41,923 bases of DNA from Bacillus sp. MUM 116 (GTDB lineage: Bacteria; Bacillota; Bacilli; Bacillales; Cytobacillaceae): assembly GCF_001866655.1 (NCBI RefSeq), contig NZ_MLYR01000141.1, positions 1 through 41,923 of the forward strand, written 5' to 3'. Of this stretch, positions 40,840-41,923 are shown in pieces; the stretch's first letter is position 1, and each line of letters starts with the position of its first letter. The notes beneath the pieces were generated by a model. That model was not told the DNA's origin. It saw only the letters and a list, made by a program, of their open reading frames with translations, and ran no database searches. The translations under genes and the position numbers were made by a program.

Positions 40840-41739
40840 ATGAACTCAAATTTCAAAGAACAAATCGAACAATTTAAACTACGGAACCAAAACCGTGGCC
40901 GGTTGCTTGTTAGCTGTCCCGACCAACCGGGGATTGTTTCTGCCATCTCGCAATTTTTATTTTCTTATAATGCGAATATTATTGAATCTAGCCAGTACTC
41001 AACCAATCCAGAGGGTGGTGAATTTTTCATCCGGATTGAGTTTGAGTGCCCCTTATTAAAAGAAAAAGCAAATGAAATGAAAGAACAATTTATTGAGATT
41101 GCTAACAAGTTTTCAATGAAATGGAAGTTAACACCTGTTTTTAATGTGAAAAAAACGGCAATCTTTGTCTCAAAAGAACTGCATTGTCTCTTGGAGCTTA
41201 TATGGGAGTTGCAAGCAGGAGATTTAATGACCGATATCGCTCTTGTGATCAGTAATCATGAAGCGGCACGTGATGTCGTCGAAGGTCTTAATATTCCATT
41301 CTATTATATTCCAGCCAACAAAGAGATTCGGGAACAGGTAGAAAAAGATCAGCTTAAGCTTTTAAAAGACTATGATGTCGATCTCATCATTCTCGCCCGT
41401 TACATGCAAATTTTAACACCGAATTTTGTGGCGGCTAACCCGAATAAAATTATTAACATCCATCATTCGTTCTTGCCTGCTTTTATTGGCGCAAGACCAT
41501 ATGAACGGGCATATGACCGTGGTGTTAAATTGATTGGGGCTACTTCACACTATGTAACCAATGATTTGGATGAAGGGCCGATTATTGAACAAGATATTGC
41601 CAGAGTCGACCATCGGGCAAATGTCGAAGCCTTGAAGAAAATCGGTCGGACTATTGAACGAAGTGTCTTGGCTCGCGCTGTAAAATGGCACTTGGAAGAC
41701 CGAATCATTGTTCATCAAAATAAAACCATTGTTTTTTAA
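40840..41739 (+). CDS. purU: Formyltetrahydrofolate deformylase
   Basis: PurU hydrolyses 10-formyltetrahydrofolate to formate and tetrahydrofolate, balancing one-carbon pools. Residues ~20-100 form an ACT regulatory domain (LLVSCPDQPGIVSAISQFL), and the rest is a formyltransferase domain with NIHHSFLPAFIGARPYERAYDRGVKLIGATSHYV and DEGPIIEQD, which contain the catalytic Asn, His and Asp. Length 299 is standard. AGGAAGG precedes the ATG, with a SigA-type promoter upstream and a terminator downstream. Confidence 0.96.
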   Translation: MNSNFKEQIEQFKLRNQNRGRLLVSCPDQPGIVSAISQFLFSYNANIIESSQYSTNPEGGEFFIRIEFECPLLKEKANEMKEQFIEIANKFSMKWKLTPVFNVKKTAIFVSKELHCLLELIWELQAGDLMTDIALVISNHEAARDVVEGLNIPFYYIPANKEIREQVEKDQLKLLKDYDVDLIILARYMQILTPNFVAANPNKIINIHHSFLPAFIGARPYERAYDRGVKLIGATSHYVTNDLDEGPIIEQDIARVDHRANVEALKKIGRTIERSVLARAVKWHLEDRIIVHQNKTIVF

Positions 41740-41745
41740 CACATA

Positions 41746-41782
41746 AACTCCCCTCACTCTTCAGTTAGGGGAGTTGTTTTTT
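41746..41782 (+). terminator. Terminator of purU
   Basis: AACTCCCCT pairs perfectly with AGGGGAGTT, followed by GTTTTTT. Confidence 0.9.
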
Positions 41783-41923
41783 ATAAAAAAATTCTAGTAT
41801 GGAATGGTCTGTCCTTTCGGATATCTCTCTTTTTTTCAAAAAAATATTTTATCGACGATAATAATGCAGTATGATTAGATAAGGCTCTTTTCGTAAACTT
41901 TGTTGCTTTTGGACCATAATAAG

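Overview
The window is chromosomal DNA from a low-GC, endospore-forming Gram-positive bacterium of the family Bacillaceae (Bacillus/Neobacillus-like). Support comes from strong AGGAGG-type ribosome sites, frequent TTG/GTG starts, a preQ1-I riboswitch ahead of queCDE, spore-associated genes (transglutaminase Tgl, CgeB-like glycosyltransferase, collagen-like protein, DUF2642 protein, GerPB-like protein), and close resemblance of most proteins to B. subtilis/B. cereus families. The exact species cannot be read from the sequence.

Layout. 1-3.3 kb: end of the histidine-degradation operon (hutU, cut by the window edge, then hutI and hutG), closed by a bidirectional terminator shared with a DMT exporter. 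4.4-5.9 kb: an argininosuccinate lyase paralogue with no argG beside it. 6.0-10.7 kb: a spore-surface group (tgl, CgeB-like glycosyltransferase, a polysaccharide deacetylase with no canonical start codon, a small membrane protein, a GT2 glycosyltransferase with helical repeats, and a protein with 16 uninterrupted Gly-X-Thr triplets). 10.8-19.9 kb: an internally deleted HipA-like gene, then mostly housekeeping genes (thioredoxin-fold protein, MATE and DMT exporters, metallophosphoesterase, DUF2642 protein, chromate transporter, MBL hydrolase, AbrB-type transporter). 20.1-22.2 kb: preQ1 riboswitch and queCDE. 22.4-24.1 kb: pyruvate-oxidase-type ThDP enzyme. 24.4-27.5 kb: an FbpA-like small protein, then a small membrane protein and a divergent membrane FtsH-like AAA protease, bracketed by two copies of an unexplained ~125-bp element (hairpin, ribosome site, micro-ORFs).

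27.7-32.9 kb is an accessory region full of debris: a J-domain protein, a truncated lipase-like gene, a frameshifted HTH gene, a HEPN-domain protein whose ribosome site lies in a hairpin, a convergent PIN-domain nuclease whose zinc ribbon is split by a one-base frameshift, a 34-aa Cys-rich mini-protein, an IS3-type transposase remnant, and an orphan gerPB-like gene. 33.0-41.9 kb returns to ordinary chromosome: LLM flavin oxidoreductase behind a palindromic operator, two small acidic proteins, YjjG-type and Cof-type HAD phosphatases, a DUF155/RMD1 membrane protein, threonine aldolase, DHA2 multidrug exporter, and purU.

Three families of dispersed non-coding repeats run through the window: GGTGCCTGTCAC/TGTCCAC hairpin elements (about 3.25, 6.84 and 15.44 kb), a ~130-155-bp long-hairpin element (14.49 and 34.01 kb, with a miniature remnant at 13.45 kb), and a tandem ~51-bp repeat (38.15 kb). 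The best candidates for undescribed biology are the paired leader-like elements around the FtsH-like module, the HEPN/PIN neighbourhood with its hairpin-masked ribosome site, and the spore collagen/glycosyltransferase group.
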